From Candidatus Zhuqueibacterota bacterium (GTDB taxonomy: Bacteria > BS750m-G25), in the NCBI GenBank assembly GCA_016783505.1, contig JADHWK010000002.1:27154-91153 (forward strand): a stretch of DNA of 64,000 nt, written 5' to 3'. The notes under the pieces were generated by a model, which was not told where the DNA came from, did no database searches, and saw nothing but the letters and a program-made list of their open reading frames with translations. How positions within the stretch are numbered: the first letter of the stretch is position 1; every line of letters starts with the position of its first letter. Both the position numbers and the translations under genes were made by a program. Positions 53,325-62,407 of this stretch are shown here, piece after piece.

Positions 53325-53355
53325 AACCTGCCCGCCAAGTCTTGGCAGGCGGGTT
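53325..53355. repeat. Long palindrome between the Fe-S oxidoreductase and bifunctional nuclease genes
   Basis: AACCTGCCCGCCAAG (53325-53339) pairs with CTTGGCAGGCGGGTT (53341-53355), with two G-U-type mismatches and an almost absent loop. Nearby TGCTGATTGCTGATTGCTGA (about 53270-53295) is a short tandem. Neither strand has a good T-run, so this is more likely an extragenic palindrome than a terminator. Confidence 0.6.
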
Positions 53356-53509
53356 AACAATCAACAATTCAGTGTTTTTTCGCCACGGCGGACCTTCGGT
53401 CAGTGTTGAATTTCCAGATCTTAAGTCAATAATAATCCATTCTTGTATACGAAAAACGCACCTGACAAGATGCGCACAATCTATGTAAATGGGGTTAAGG
53501 GAAATAACC

Positions 53510-54073
53510 CTAAGGTTTTTGGCCTTTCTCCTGCTCCCCCCCTAACTTCTTTATCTCATCCCTTAACTTCGCCGCCTTTTCGTAGTCTTCCTTCTCCACC
53601 GCCCTCTTTAAATCGAGCTTCAACTTCGTCAGTTTATCAATTCCCTCATCAGGGATATGTTTAGCCGTCAACCCCACATCACCGGGAATGGAGGCCTTGC
53701 TCATCACATCATCGGCCACGAACACCGGGGCGTTGGTCCTCACGGCCAGGGCTATGGCATCGGAAGGACGGGCGTCAATGGAGGCCACTTTGTTCAAGTT
53801 GCGGAGGATAATCTTGGCAAAGAAGGTGTTATTCTTCAACTCATCAACGATAATTTTGTCAATGGTATATCCCATTGAGATCAACAGGCTGAGGATAAGA
53901 TCGTGGGTTAACGGGCGGGGGGGTTTGATCTTCTCCAGCCCTAAGGCAATGGATTGAGCCTCAAAGTCCCCCACGATAATGGGCAGGGATCGGTTGCCGT
54001 TTACTTCTTTTAAGATCACCCCATTATCGTGAAATTGGGTCATAAACAAACCTTTAACTTCAACTCTTATCAT
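53510..54073 (-). CDS. Bifunctional nuclease family protein (DUF151/BFN) with C-terminal UvrB/C motif
   Basis: This 187-residue protein has a BFN domain at about 1-130 (FHDNGVILKEVNGNRSLPII, FEAQSIALGLE, ASIDARPSDAIALAVRTNAP) and a UvrB/UvrC-type helical pair at 150-178 (LKRAVEKEDYEKAAKLRDEI). BFN proteins of plants have DNase and RNase activity; the bacterial role is less clear. ATG 54073 overlaps the stop of the small upstream gene by four bases (ATGA), which decides the start against longer in-frame options. Confidence 0.88.
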   Translation of the reverse strand: MIRVEVKGLFMTQFHDNGVILKEVNGNRSLPIIVGDFEAQSIALGLEKIKPPRPLTHDLILSLLISMGYTIDKIIVDELKNNTFFAKIILRNLNKVASIDARPSDAIALAVRTNAPVFVADDVMSKASIPGDVGLTAKHIPDEGIDKLTKLKLDLKRAVEKEDYEKAAKLRDEIKKLGGEQEKGQKP

Positions 54074-54168
54074 TGTTTCCATTTCAGCCCTTTGTCCACC
54101 AATACAATAACAAATCCAATCAACACAATAACTCCAAATCCTAAGAAAACTGAAGTTAAAGCATTCAT
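54070..54168 (-). CDS. Small single-pass membrane protein, 32 residues
   Basis: The sequence begins [18 protein letters not shown] and ends with a basic tail (VDKGLKWKQ). Residues 5-26 make one strong membrane helix. The gene is linked at both ends by ATGA overlaps: its ATG (54168) overlaps the etfA stop and its TGA (54070) overlaps the bifunctional nuclease ATG. Two exact four-base junctions make chance unlikely. It has no known family. The context suggests a small membrane subunit or adaptor tied to the Etf module. Confidence 0.75.
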   Translation of the reverse strand: MNALTSVFLGFGVIVLIGFVIVLVDKGLKWKQ

Positions 54169-55139
54169 TGCTGTACATCCTTTAATGCTTTAGTCAATTC
54201 GGGCACAACCTGGAACAGGTCTCCCACGATACCGTAGTCGGCCACCTTGAAGATGGGGGCATCCTGGTCTTTATTGATGGCCACGATGACCTTAGAGGAT
54301 TTCATCCCCGCCAGGTGTTGGATGGCCCCGGAAATGCCGCAGGCGATGTATAGATTGGGCACCACCACCTTTCCGGTCTGACCCACCTGGTCATCGTGGG
54401 TCCGCCAATCGGCGTCTACTGCCGCCCGGGAGGCGCCCACTACCCCCCCCAGGGCATCGGCCAGCTCTTCGAGAATGCCGAAGTTTTCCGGACCTTTCAA
54501 CCCCCGACCGCCGGAAACGATGATGTCGGCCTCGGTGAGATCAACCTTAGCCCCAGCCTTTGCCTTCATTTCAACAACCCGGGCCCGAACTACCCCTTGA
54601 AGATCTACGGCGACCTTATTGATGGGGACGGCCTTTCCATCCATTTTGTCGGGAGGGGGAAACATCTTGGGCCGGAGGGTGATTATCTTTATCTTTGAAT
54701 TTAGTTGGATGGTTGCGGTTACCTTTCCGGCGTAAACAGGGCGTTTGATTACCACCTTACCGTTTTCCGTTCCTATCCCGATACAGTCCTGAACGACGCT
54801 GGCCCCCACCCGGGCAGCCACCCGGGCAGCCAGGTCCCGGCCCATAGCGGTGGCCGCCAGTAGTACTACTTCCGGGGCCTTTTCCTCGATGATCCGGGCC
54901 AGGGCTTGGGTATATCCCTCGGTGGAATAGGCTCCCAATTCATCGGATTCGGCAACCAGAACCTCATCGGCCCCATAATCCCCCAAGGAACCAGCGTAGG
55001 CTTCTACTCCGGAACCGACCACCGCTGCCGCCAGGGGAACCCCCAAACTATCGGCTAACCCCTTGCCCGCTCCGAGGGCCTCATAAGCTACCCCACGAAA
55101 GTCTCCGTTTCTTCGCTCAGCAAAAACCAAAACCGCCAT
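54165..55139 (-). CDS. etfA: Electron transfer flavoprotein alpha subunit
   Basis: This 324-residue protein has an N-terminal domain starting [13 protein letters not shown]. The C-terminal FAD-binding domain has [60 protein letters not shown] and the closing [16 protein letters not shown]. It holds FAD and works as a heterodimer with EtfB. Only the last codons of an etfB reading frame precede it, 10 bp upstream, where the intact partner gene should be. Its electrons would pass to the Fe-S membrane oxidoreductase at 51174-53195. Confidence 0.95.
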   Translation of the reverse strand: MAVLVFAERRNGDFRGVAYEALGAGKGLADSLGVPLAAAVVGSGVEAYAGSLGDYGADEVLVAESDELGAYSTEGYTQALARIIEEKAPEVVLLAATAMGRDLAARVAARVGASVVQDCIGIGTENGKVVIKRPVYAGKVTATIQLNSKIKIITLRPKMFPPPDKMDGKAVPINKVAVDLQGVVRARVVEMKAKAGAKVDLTEADIIVSGGRGLKGPENFGILEELADALGGVVGASRAAVDADWRTHDDQVGQTGKVVVPNLYIACGISGAIQHLAGMKSSKVIVAINKDQDAPIFKVADYGIVGDLFQVVPELTKALKDVQQ

Positions 55140-55149
55140 TTTAAATTTC

Positions 55150-55221
55150 CTAAATCACATTCACCTCTTCATTCAGCAACCTTACCAACGAGGGCACCTC
55201 TAACGTTAGTGAAAAATGGAT
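55150..55221 (-). pseudogene. etfB: etfB 3' end remnant A (next to etfA)
   Basis: The frame ends EVPSLVRLLNEEVNVI then TAG, the recognisable C-terminal helix of EtfB (consensus LVRLLxEEAKVI). It is open for only about 23 codons before an upstream stop. AGGAA after the stop serves etfA, which is the normal etfB-etfA junction. The upstream DNA changes abruptly to AT-rich sequence, so the body of etfB has been removed or displaced. Confidence 0.7.
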
Positions 55222-55439
55222 TTAAACTAAAAACAATTTTGAAAACGAACCCAAGTCAAAAGACCGAAAACAGCGAAGTAACCTACCGTTGGCAGAATTT
55301 AAAATTGAAATTGATGGTGAAAGGTCGCAGCCAGTGCATTGAGAGTTTCGGCAGCCATTTTGTATTATTATTGTAAAAAAATATTCAATAAATTTAAAAT
55401 TGTTAATTTAGCGAATAGTAATAACTAAAATAGATATTT
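55222..55439. other. AT-rich junction region, no gene
   Basis: This stretch lies between the etfB remnant and the SMC-like gene. It includes CAGTGCATTGAGAGTTTCGG; CAGTGCATTG recurs near 61268, just beyond the second etfB remnant. No hairpin terminator was identified. Confidence 0.4.
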
Positions 55440-58400
55440 TCATAATACATCTTCCAAATTTATTGCTTTGAAATTTTTAGTATCTTCGGATGCAATCTCT
55501 GATAATTTTTGTCGAAATAGATCAAAAAAATCGAAATTACAAGTAGTAATAATAATTTGTTTTCTGGCTCGAGAAAGACCTATAATAATGTCAACAAAAG
55601 ATAATGTATTCATTTCATCCATTTGTTGTACGGGATCATCAATTAGAATGGTTTGAAGAATTGATATGTTTTGATATATTACTCTGGTTAAAAATATTGA
55701 TAAGGCTAGAATATTTAACTGTGCTTCACTCAAATAAGAAGAAGGTGTATACTCAATTTCACCAAAATAATTCTTAAGTAATATATATAAACTTCTTTTT
55801 CTTTGATCCTTAGACATTATTGGTTTCAATTGAACTTCATTAAAATATTCATGTCGGATAAATTTTTTATATATTTCATTGATTAAAGGGCTATATTGGA
55901 CTAAGCTTTTTTTAAATGCAGAATAGGATACAGACGATAACTCTTTATTTAACTTTCTGAGATTATTATAACAAATTTCCCATCTTTTCTTCTCGTAACT
56001 ATATTTTTCTATTCTGTTTCGAATATTCTCTGATTCTTCTTTTGTTCTAATCAGCCCAAAGAGATTGTTCAGATCTTTTATTTTTGAAATTAATTTATAA
56101 TATTTTTCTTGATCATATACATCTATTTTTAAAGGATCAATACCATCCTTAATAGAATATTTATCTGAAAGATTATATCTCTGTATTAAAGATTCCATCT
56201 CTACTAGATCTTTCTCAATTTCATCAATCCTTTGTTGTAAGATAACCTTATATTTTAGTTGTTCTTCTAGTTCTTCTAATTCATCTTTATATTCTTTTAG
56301 ATCAGTCTCTATTTGGTTTATTTCATTATCAATATTATCAATATTTAAAATTTTATCTTCAGGAATAACCTTAATTATTTCTTCTATTATATTTGATATT
56401 GTATCTCTAGTTTCTTTGTGTTTATTTTTGTAATATTCATAATTTAGATAATGAATTTTATCAACTATTAATTCTGTTTCATTTCTAATAGATTCGACAT
56501 CATATTTTTTTATTTCATTTTTTAATTCTAGTAATTGGGAATTAGATTTATCAAGCAGTGTTTTTATTTCTTCCTCGGTAATTGATTTCTTTTTACAAAC
56601 TTTATTTAACAGTTCTTCAAATTCAATTATATCATTTTTCATATCAGAATTTTCTTTTTCTAATTTTTCCCTTTCCTCTTTTTTGCGCTGAATTATATTT
56701 TTTTCTTCTTCTATTGCTAATTTTTTATATTTTTTGTTTATATTAAAGATAAAATCTTTTAGTTCTTCTCTATATTTTCCATCAGTAATTTGTTTAATTA
56801 TGTTCTCATTTAACTCATTTTTATCACTATAAGAATTCCCACAACATGGACATACAAATTTATCCATTACGTTAAAGTAATCTGTTTTATTTATAATATT
56901 TTTTATAACATCAATATCATTATAATCTATGTCCTCAGATTGAATCAAACCTTTAATTTCATTCTCATGACGATCTAAATAAAAGTCGATTTCCGAAATT
57001 ATTTTACTATTTTTACTCAATAGTATTTTTTTTACTTCAATTTCTTTCAGCCTCTTTTTGATATATAGGAAATTCTCTATATTAGCTACTAAATCATTAA
57101 TTTTCCTACTTAAATCAATTTTACTTTTTTTAAATTCAATCAATTTTTCCTCGAGTAGTTCTTTCTTTTTAAGTAAGGCTTCATTCTCTTTTCTTTTTAT
57201 TTCAATTTTTTCTCTTAAATCTTTTTCTTTTGAATATAAGTCTTTAAACTCATTAAACCTTGTCTTGAAATCATTCAATATTCTATTATTTTCATTTAGT
57301 TCTTTCATTTTACCATTTAATACTTCAATTTTATATTTATTATGCTCAATAGTTCTAATCTCATTTTTTATGCTACTTTGAACGTTTTCTATATAATAAA
57401 GAAAATTATCTGCTTCAATATTAATATTTAGACTACTTAATATGCTACTTATTTTTATGTATAATTGATTCAATTTATTAATTGCTCCTTCATGTGTCTT
57501 TTTCTTTTCTAATTCATTATTCAATATTTTCATTAAAAGATCACAAGAAATCATATAGTTATCAATAGGTAATTGACAATCCGTTATACTCTCATCTAAC
57601 TTTATTCTAATTTCATTTTTTAATTTATCTATCAATTTTTTATATGCTATAATACCGTATTCTTGGTCTATCTTATGACCTTTTTTTTCAATCTCGGATC
57701 TAGTTCTTGGTCCATATTTATGACTAATACTCCTAATATTAGATTTATATTCTTTTATCAAATCATCTAAGAGATTAATTTTTATATGTTTAATTTCTGA
57801 ATATACTCTTGTCAATCGACGTTTTAAAGCTTCAATTTTTCCAAAACCAAACATTTCGGAAATTAAATCATATCTGTTTTTTCTTATCTCGTTTTCATCA
57901 CTTGTATTAACACCATATATAAAATGTCTAATAGAATGTTGCCCAAGGAAGTGTGTATGTAATAGTATATCCAAATATTCTTTCTTTTTTATTAATTCCT
58001 TATTATCAGTTAAGAAAGTTATAATATCCTCATTTTTAACTTGTTTGTTGTTTAAGAATAAAATGCATTTATTTTTTTGTATTTTTGTTTCAATTTTAAA
58101 TATATCATTCTTTGATATCCCTGTTATGTCTATTAGTGCTTCATCTTCCATTGATTCACAATTTATTAAGGCAGAGTATTTTTTCTTAGTTTTTGGTTCC
58201 ATGTCTGGATCATATTCCAGTCGGTTTATTTTATTAAATATTGAGAATTCAACAGCATCAACTATTGAAGTTTTACCTCTTCCATTTTTACCATAAATCA
58301 CTACTACATCACTATCTAAATCTAATTTTATACTTTTAAAGCATCGAAAATTTTTTAACTCTAAAGATTTTATTCTGCTTATTTCTACAGACAGTTCTTC

Positions 58401-59015
58401 TTTTATAGGTGATACTAATTTTTTTTGCTTTTGCAATTTATTTTTAAAGTCTTCAGAAAATAACCAGCTATATTTTTCACTTTTTTCTATCTCCTTAACG
58501 ATTGCCGGAGCTTTTTTTGAAATTAATAAGCTTCTAAGATCTCTATCAGATATAGTATCCTCTATTAAAGGGATATATTCTCTAAGAACTTTATTTTTAT
58601 CTGAAATCCAGACTGGTATTCTGTTAGCTAACGACTTTTCAATAATTTTTTTATTATACTTGTCAGGTAATTCAATAAATACTTTTCTGAAAAAATACTC
58701 ATTACTTTCAGCCAGAGATAATTCTTCAAATAAATCATTTTCCCGCACAACTTTTTCGGGAATTACATAGATAAGATATTGATTTATTTTATTTTTTTCC
58801 TTCAGATATAGTTCCCTTTGTAATCCAATCCACGATTTGATAAGTTCAATATTGTCTGTTATTTGGCAATATAATGAGCTGAATAAATTTTCAGCTTTGA
58901 ACAGTATATGATCGCTCTCTTCTTCCATTCTATACAGATTATACCCAAATCTTTTATCACGGCGGATGAAGTCTTCTGCTATATCACCAATTTTAGATAA
59001 ATTGAAAGCATTCAT
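55440..59015 (-). CDS. SMC/Rad50-like ABC ATPase with N-terminal accessory domain (conflict-system type)
   Basis: This 1191-residue protein has an N-terminal domain of about 205 residues with no known match. An ABC/SMC head follows with Walker A YGKNGRGKTS at 241-250. Long coiled coils surround a zinc-hook FVCPCCGNSY near 720-730. The ABC signature YLSEAQLNILALSIF is at about 1094-1108 and Walker B QTILIDDPVQQMDEMN around 1121-1136. It resembles SbcC/RecN-like ATPases of Lamassu and ABC-three-component defence loci more than housekeeping SMC. Codons are extremely AT-rich. It overlaps the nitrilase-like gene upstream by 23 bp, with AGGAG before its ATG, so the two are translated as a unit. Confidence 0.82.
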   Translation of the reverse strand: MNAFNLSKIGDIAEDFIRRDKRFGYNLYRMEEESDHILFKAENLFSSLYCQITDNIELIKSWIGLQRELYLKEKNKINQYLIYVIPEKVVRENDLFEELSLAESNEYFFRKVFIELPDKYNKKIIEKSLANRIPVWISDKNKVLREYIPLIEDTISDRDLRSLLISKKAPAIVKEIEKSEKYSWLFSEDFKNKLQKQKKLVSPIKEELSVEISRIKSLELKNFRCFKSIKLDLDSDVVVIYGKNGRGKTSIVDAVEFSIFNKINRLEYDPDMEPKTKKKYSALINCESMEDEALIDITGISKNDIFKIETKIQKNKCILFLNNKQVKNEDIITFLTDNKELIKKKEYLDILLHTHFLGQHSIRHFIYGVNTSDENEIRKNRYDLISEMFGFGKIEALKRRLTRVYSEIKHIKINLLDDLIKEYKSNIRSISHKYGPRTRSEIEKKGHKIDQEYGIIAYKKLIDKLKNEIRIKLDESITDCQLPIDNYMISCDLLMKILNNELEKKKTHEGAINKLNQLYIKISSILSSLNINIEADNFLYYIENVQSSIKNEIRTIEHNKYKIEVLNGKMKELNENNRILNDFKTRFNEFKDLYSKEKDLREKIEIKRKENEALLKKKELLEEKLIEFKKSKIDLSRKINDLVANIENFLYIKKRLKEIEVKKILLSKNSKIISEIDFYLDRHENEIKGLIQSEDIDYNDIDVIKNIINKTDYFNVMDKFVCPCCGNSYSDKNELNENIIKQITDGKYREELKDFIFNINKKYKKLAIEEEKNIIQRKKEEREKLEKENSDMKNDIIEFEELLNKVCKKKSITEEEIKTLLDKSNSQLLELKNEIKKYDVESIRNETELIVDKIHYLNYEYYKNKHKETRDTISNIIEEIIKVIPEDKILNIDNIDNEINQIETDLKEYKDELEELEEQLKYKVILQQRIDEIEKDLVEMESLIQRYNLSDKYSIKDGIDPLKIDVYDQEKYYKLISKIKDLNNLFGLIRTKEESENIRNRIEKYSYEKKRWEICYNNLRKLNKELSSVSYSAFKKSLVQYSPLINEIYKKFIRHEYFNEVQLKPIMSKDQRKRSLYILLKNYFGEIEYTPSSYLSEAQLNILALSIFLTRVIYQNISILQTILIDDPVQQMDEMNTLSFVDIIIGLSRARKQIIITTCNFDFFDLFRQKLSEIASEDTKNFKAINLEDVL

Positions 59016-60780
59016 TTAATGTCTCCTTTATATTATCAACTTTTTTATAGCTTTGGCGTGCATTTAATTTATTAATTAGATAGCAAAGAGTTAAAACATA
59101 TGGATATTTAGGCTTTGTTATTTTATTATAACTGTCGGGTCTTTTCATTGTCTTGACAATTTTATTAAGGTTTAAAAGTTCATTAAATCTTTTAGGTTCA
59201 CCGTTCCAATCCAAATATAAAGGACCTAATCTCTGTAATAGAACTATTTGCATATCTCTATACTGAGAAAGTAATAATTCACCTTTTTCTTGTCTAAATT
59301 GTAAGTCTTGCATATTATCACAATCAATTATAGAAATAAAAATATCATCGCTCTTAATCTTATTTTCTTCAATTTCAATACCTTCATAATTTGTATTAAG
59401 CATAGCAAGTGAAACAAAAAAATATTTAAAAGTTCCTTTGTCTTCGTCCCATAAGTCGCAATTAATAGCTCTTTTGTTTTCTTCTCGAATAAATAATAGG
59501 GTTCTAATGACTTCACATGGTCTTTGCATAAATAAATTACAAAACATATTTTCATACATTTCTATATTGCTGAAATATTGCCTTAAGAGATATTTAGAAA
59601 ATAATGTTTCTATAAAGTCAGAAAAATCATCCAATAAAATTTCTTTAAATTCATATATTTCTGGAATTTGTTTTATTTCTGTTAATTCAAAATTAGTATT
59701 AATCTTTTCTAAACCAGGTTCCTCTATGGGAATTACGTTTTCATCTTGAAATCGAAATGTTGTATCGTTCATGTTTAAAATAAATGATATCACGCCCGGA
59801 TATCTTAGTCTCCAAAGTATATACTGAAGGCTGTCTTGTTCTCCAGCTTCTTTTTTGAATGACTTCCAAGCAAACAAATTCTCTGCTCTCATATCCTTTA
59901 ATGTTTCAGGAAATCTACCTCTATTCATTACTGCGACATTTGAATTCCTAAAGTGTTTTACATCTTCTGTATCTACACTGTTTATAGAGCACACCATTGT
60001 TTTTGTAGTATCAATTGTATGACTCTTGAAGTAGAGACTTTTTATTATTTTAGTGTAGTGATTTCCAATTGGATGTTTATTGTTTTGAATTAAAAACATG
60101 AGATCAATTTTCTCATGTCTTGGATTTTTATAAAAATAGTCTAAATCTTTAAACAAAGTATATATTATAGGCAGTTTACCTCTTTCAAGTATGAAATCTG
60201 AACAGATTAAAATCAGTATAGTATATACGCCTAGGTTGAAAATATATATTATTTTGGAAATGAATTGTTGTGTTGTTTCATAACGACTTTTGCTTAATTT
60301 TGGTTGGTAATAAATATAATTTTTCCCATTTTTGTCTTTAATCAGAATCGCTGCAGTATTGACAAATTTAATATTTCTTCCAAAATCTACTTCGTTAAAA
60401 TCATCTTTACTATTTGAATTTGAAATTAATTCTAAAAATTGGTTTTTAGTTATTTGTTCTAAGCCAAAAATAATTATGGTATTTGTATTTATTTCTCCAT
60501 TTTTTAATTTCACAATCATTAATTCAGCTGCTTCCATACTTACTGAAAGTTCTGGAAATACTATAAAATTTGGATTACCTTCTGAAAATATATTATTATT
60601 ATATTTATTTAGTACATTTTCAACTATGTGAATATTATTTTGTTTTTCCTCTTCCTTAATTTTATAAATTCCATCTTTTTGACATTGTTCTGGCATTTGT
60701 ACTTTTACAATGCCAATTCGGTTTCTATTAAAATATTCAATATTTGGTATTTTGATGTCTTTTATCTTAAATTCATTCAT
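58993..60780 (-). CDS. Nitrilase (carbon-nitrogen hydrolase)-fold protein, putative effector partner of the SMC-like ATPase
   Basis: This 595-residue protein has a carbon-nitrogen hydrolase fold in its N-terminal half, with the Glu-Lys-Cys triad recognisable: Glu77 in FIVFPELSVS, Lys161 in YYQPKLSKSR and Cys193 in LILICSDFIL. The spacings (84 and 32) are normal for nitrilases. The C-terminal ~280 residues are helical and match nothing I know. Nitrilase domains occur as effectors in antiphage reverse transcriptases of the UG1 (DRT1) class, so an immune-effector role is plausible. It is the first gene of a two-gene operon. It is AT-rich like its partner and unlike the etf genes. Confidence 0.75.
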   Translation of the reverse strand: MNEFKIKDIKIPNIEYFNRNRIGIVKVQMPEQCQKDGIYKIKEEEKQNNIHIVENVLNKYNNNIFSEGNPNFIVFPELSVSMEAAELMIVKLKNGEINTNTIIIFGLEQITKNQFLELISNSNSKDDFNEVDFGRNIKFVNTAAILIKDKNGKNYIYYQPKLSKSRYETTQQFISKIIYIFNLGVYTILILICSDFILERGKLPIIYTLFKDLDYFYKNPRHEKIDLMFLIQNNKHPIGNHYTKIIKSLYFKSHTIDTTKTMVCSINSVDTEDVKHFRNSNVAVMNRGRFPETLKDMRAENLFAWKSFKKEAGEQDSLQYILWRLRYPGVISFILNMNDTTFRFQDENVIPIEEPGLEKINTNFELTEIKQIPEIYEFKEILLDDFSDFIETLFSKYLLRQYFSNIEMYENMFCNLFMQRPCEVIRTLLFIREENKRAINCDLWDEDKGTFKYFFVSLAMLNTNYEGIEIEENKIKSDDIFISIIDCDNMQDLQFRQEKGELLLSQYRDMQIVLLQRLGPLYLDWNGEPKRFNELLNLNKIVKTMKRPDSYNKITKPKYPYVLTLCYLINKLNARQSYKKVDNIKETLNECFQFI

Positions 60781-61118
60781 AATATTTCTTCAATAATTGT
60801 TATTCATAAAATCTATTGTTTAATATTAGAAGGCTACCTAACATTAAGGATTTTATCCGTAGTTGAGCTAAAAAAATAATACTCTAAAGTTACTCAAGAT
60901 CAGTATTTTTAAAAATCTCCACAAAACTTCATTCTGTCACGCTCAATTGCGGATAAAATCCAGTTGAATGGAGCCGCATACATGGTAATGCTATGGGGAT
61001 TTAATCCGAGGTTCTCTGTTTATTATAATCGTTAATATCCAAAAAAATCGGTAAGGCTCCATATTTACAATTGCAACCGACAACTGTCATTATATCCAAT
61101 AAAGCAAAAGTATAAAAG
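60781..61118. other. AT-rich intergenic region ahead of the nitrilase/SMC operon
   Basis: No gene is seen. GGATTTTATCCG at about 60848 and CGGATAAAATCC near 60951 form an inverted repeat roughly 100 bp apart, upstream of the operon start. It could be an operator or the remains of a mobile element end. Confidence 0.45.
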
Positions 61119-61208
61119 TTAAATCACCTTCGCCTCTTCCTTCAACAACCTCACTACACGTTGCACTTCCCCTCCCATCACACCTTTTCCGTAAGAATAA
61201 CGAAAAGC
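61119..61208 (-). pseudogene. etfB: etfB 3' end remnant B
   Basis: The frame reads GKGVMGGEVQRVVRLLKEEA then KVI and TAA, again the EtfB C-terminus, and runs open for about 29 codons before an upstream stop. Counted by eye, about 37 of the last 51 bases match remnant A, in the same orientation, 5.97 kb away. The rest of etfB does not continue beyond it. The two remnants bracket the nitrilase/SMC operon exactly. Confidence 0.65.
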
Positions 61209-61270
61209 TTAGCTGCCGCCGAGCGAAGCGAGAGAACCGAAACGCGTAGCGTTTCGGGGGTCAGCTGCAG
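61206..61270. repeat. Compound hairpin with AGCT ends
   Basis: TTAGCTGCCGCC at the left pairs imperfectly with GGGTCAGCTG at the right. Between them is a strong internal hairpin CCGAAACGC-G-TAGCGTTTCGG and a short CGAGCGAAGCGAGAG stem. It is GC-rich inside an AT-rich region. Confidence 0.5.
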
Positions 61271-61284
61271 TGCATTGTTCGATT

Positions 61285-61656
61285 TTAGCTTGTTGGGGTG
61301 CTTGGTAGATTCACCAGAATAGATGTTCCTCCGGGATCAACTTTATTACATTCAGTACTGTAATGATCATATAGATATTTTTCGATTCCATCACGATCGG
61401 ACTGTTTACCAACCTTTGCATAATGAAATCCTGAGGTGTATTTCACATTTTCTTTTATGCAATTATTTTTTTCCTCATCACTCAAGTGCTCCAATAATCG
61501 ATTCTCAAGATTTGAGGCCTGTCCTATATAGAAGGCTTCCCATCGGTCACTCTTATATTTTACCCATAAAAGATAAACACCAGCTGACGTCGGTACGTAT
61601 TTCTTTACTTCGCTCTCATTGTATGGGGTATGAAATGACGACCATTCTATGTTCAT
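61285..61656 (-). CDS. GIY-YIG nuclease domain protein
   Basis: This 123-residue protein contains SAGVYLLWVKYK, WEAFYIGQASNLENRLLEHL and GIEKYLYDHYSTECN. They supply the GVY ... YIG core, the catalytic Arg (ENRLLEHL) and the metal-binding Glu (IEKYLY) of the GIY-YIG fold. It is a single-domain member with no added DNA-binding module. AAAGGAGG precedes the ATG. Stand-alone forms are often mobile-element or defence-associated; this one is flanked by inverted repeats. Confidence 0.85.
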   Translation of the reverse strand: MNIEWSSFHTPYNESEVKKYVPTSAGVYLLWVKYKSDRWEAFYIGQASNLENRLLEHLSDEEKNNCIKENVKYTSGFHYAKVGKQSDRDGIEKYLYDHYSTECNKVDPGGTSILVNLPSTPTS

Positions 61657-61672
61657 TTTTCCTCCTTTCTAT

Positions 61673-61800
61673 TAACGGATATGGCATCACCTGCCCAAAG
61701 GCTAGGAAGCACCTAACCTACTGATAGGATACTCTGAACTTGGATTTTAAAATGGTTGGATTTGCACAGAGCCCTTTTGGTCAGGTGAATGCTATGGTTA
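61673..61800. repeat. 29-bp imperfect inverted repeat with TAAC...GTTA ends (attC-like)
   Basis: The left arm TAACGGATATGGCATCACCT (61673 on) and right arm AGGTGAATGCTATGGTTA (ending 61800) pair over most of about 28 positions, including CACCTG/CAGGTG and CCAAAGG/CCTTTTGG. About 70 nt separate the arms. TAAC and GTTA ends with a bulged stem resemble integron attC sites. The repeat lies just upstream of the GIY-YIG gene start. Confidence 0.5.
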
Positions 61801-61855
61801 GCTGCTTATTGTTATTAAAGGAATTAACTTTATCAGATGTAATATAAAAATAATT

Positions 61856-62392
61856 TTAATTCCCCAATAAAATTTGACTCGAACGTAGATGTAGTAATTC
61901 TAAAATATTATCATTCAATATTAAGTCTGTTTTTTTTCTACCTGAATGATAGCCTTCAATTGTTGAAGATGGTTGATTTGATAATATTTTTTCTTTCTGA
62001 CCGTAATTACCAGTCTTTGGATCTCCCCAAATTCTAAAAAATCCTTTTACTTGATAACTGGAAAATTTTAAACCTTCTAATCCTATATATATATCACCAC
62101 CATATTGATTGATTGGTACAGTTCTCAGGCTATAATAAGTTGAATACGGTAAAAAGAATAAGTGATTATTTATTAAAACATAATATTGATAATCTTCACT
62201 ATCGAACAAATTCGAAAATTTATCTTTTTTAGGTAAAATCCCATTGCATTCATAATTTAATTTTTTATATGTAAATTGTAGCTCAACAATAAAAGGACAA
62301 ATTACATTTGGAATAGAAGTAATAAAAATATGATCACCAGTTGAAATATTAAATTTGAATTGAGAGCTACGAACAAAACCAGAAGGCGGCAT
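61856..62392 (-). CDS. Hypothetical protein, 178 residues
   Basis: Not recognised. No signal peptide or membrane helix. It is strand-rich, with aromatic segments (YYVLINNHLFFLPYSTYYSL; GLKFSSYQVKGFFRIWGDPK) that look like a beta-sandwich or WYL/immunoglobulin-like fold, though this is impression only. AAAAGGAG precedes the ATG. It is AT-rich, in the same orientation as the membrane gene 15 bp upstream, and probably co-transcribed with it. Confidence 0.55.
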   Translation of the reverse strand: MPPSGFVRSSQFKFNISTGDHIFITSIPNVICPFIVELQFTYKKLNYECNGILPKKDKFSNLFDSEDYQYYVLINNHLFFLPYSTYYSLRTVPINQYGGDIYIGLEGLKFSSYQVKGFFRIWGDPKTGNYGQKEKILSNQPSSTIEGYHSGRKKTDLILNDNILELLHLRSSQILLGN

Positions 62393-62407
62393 TTTTACAC
62401 TCCTTTT

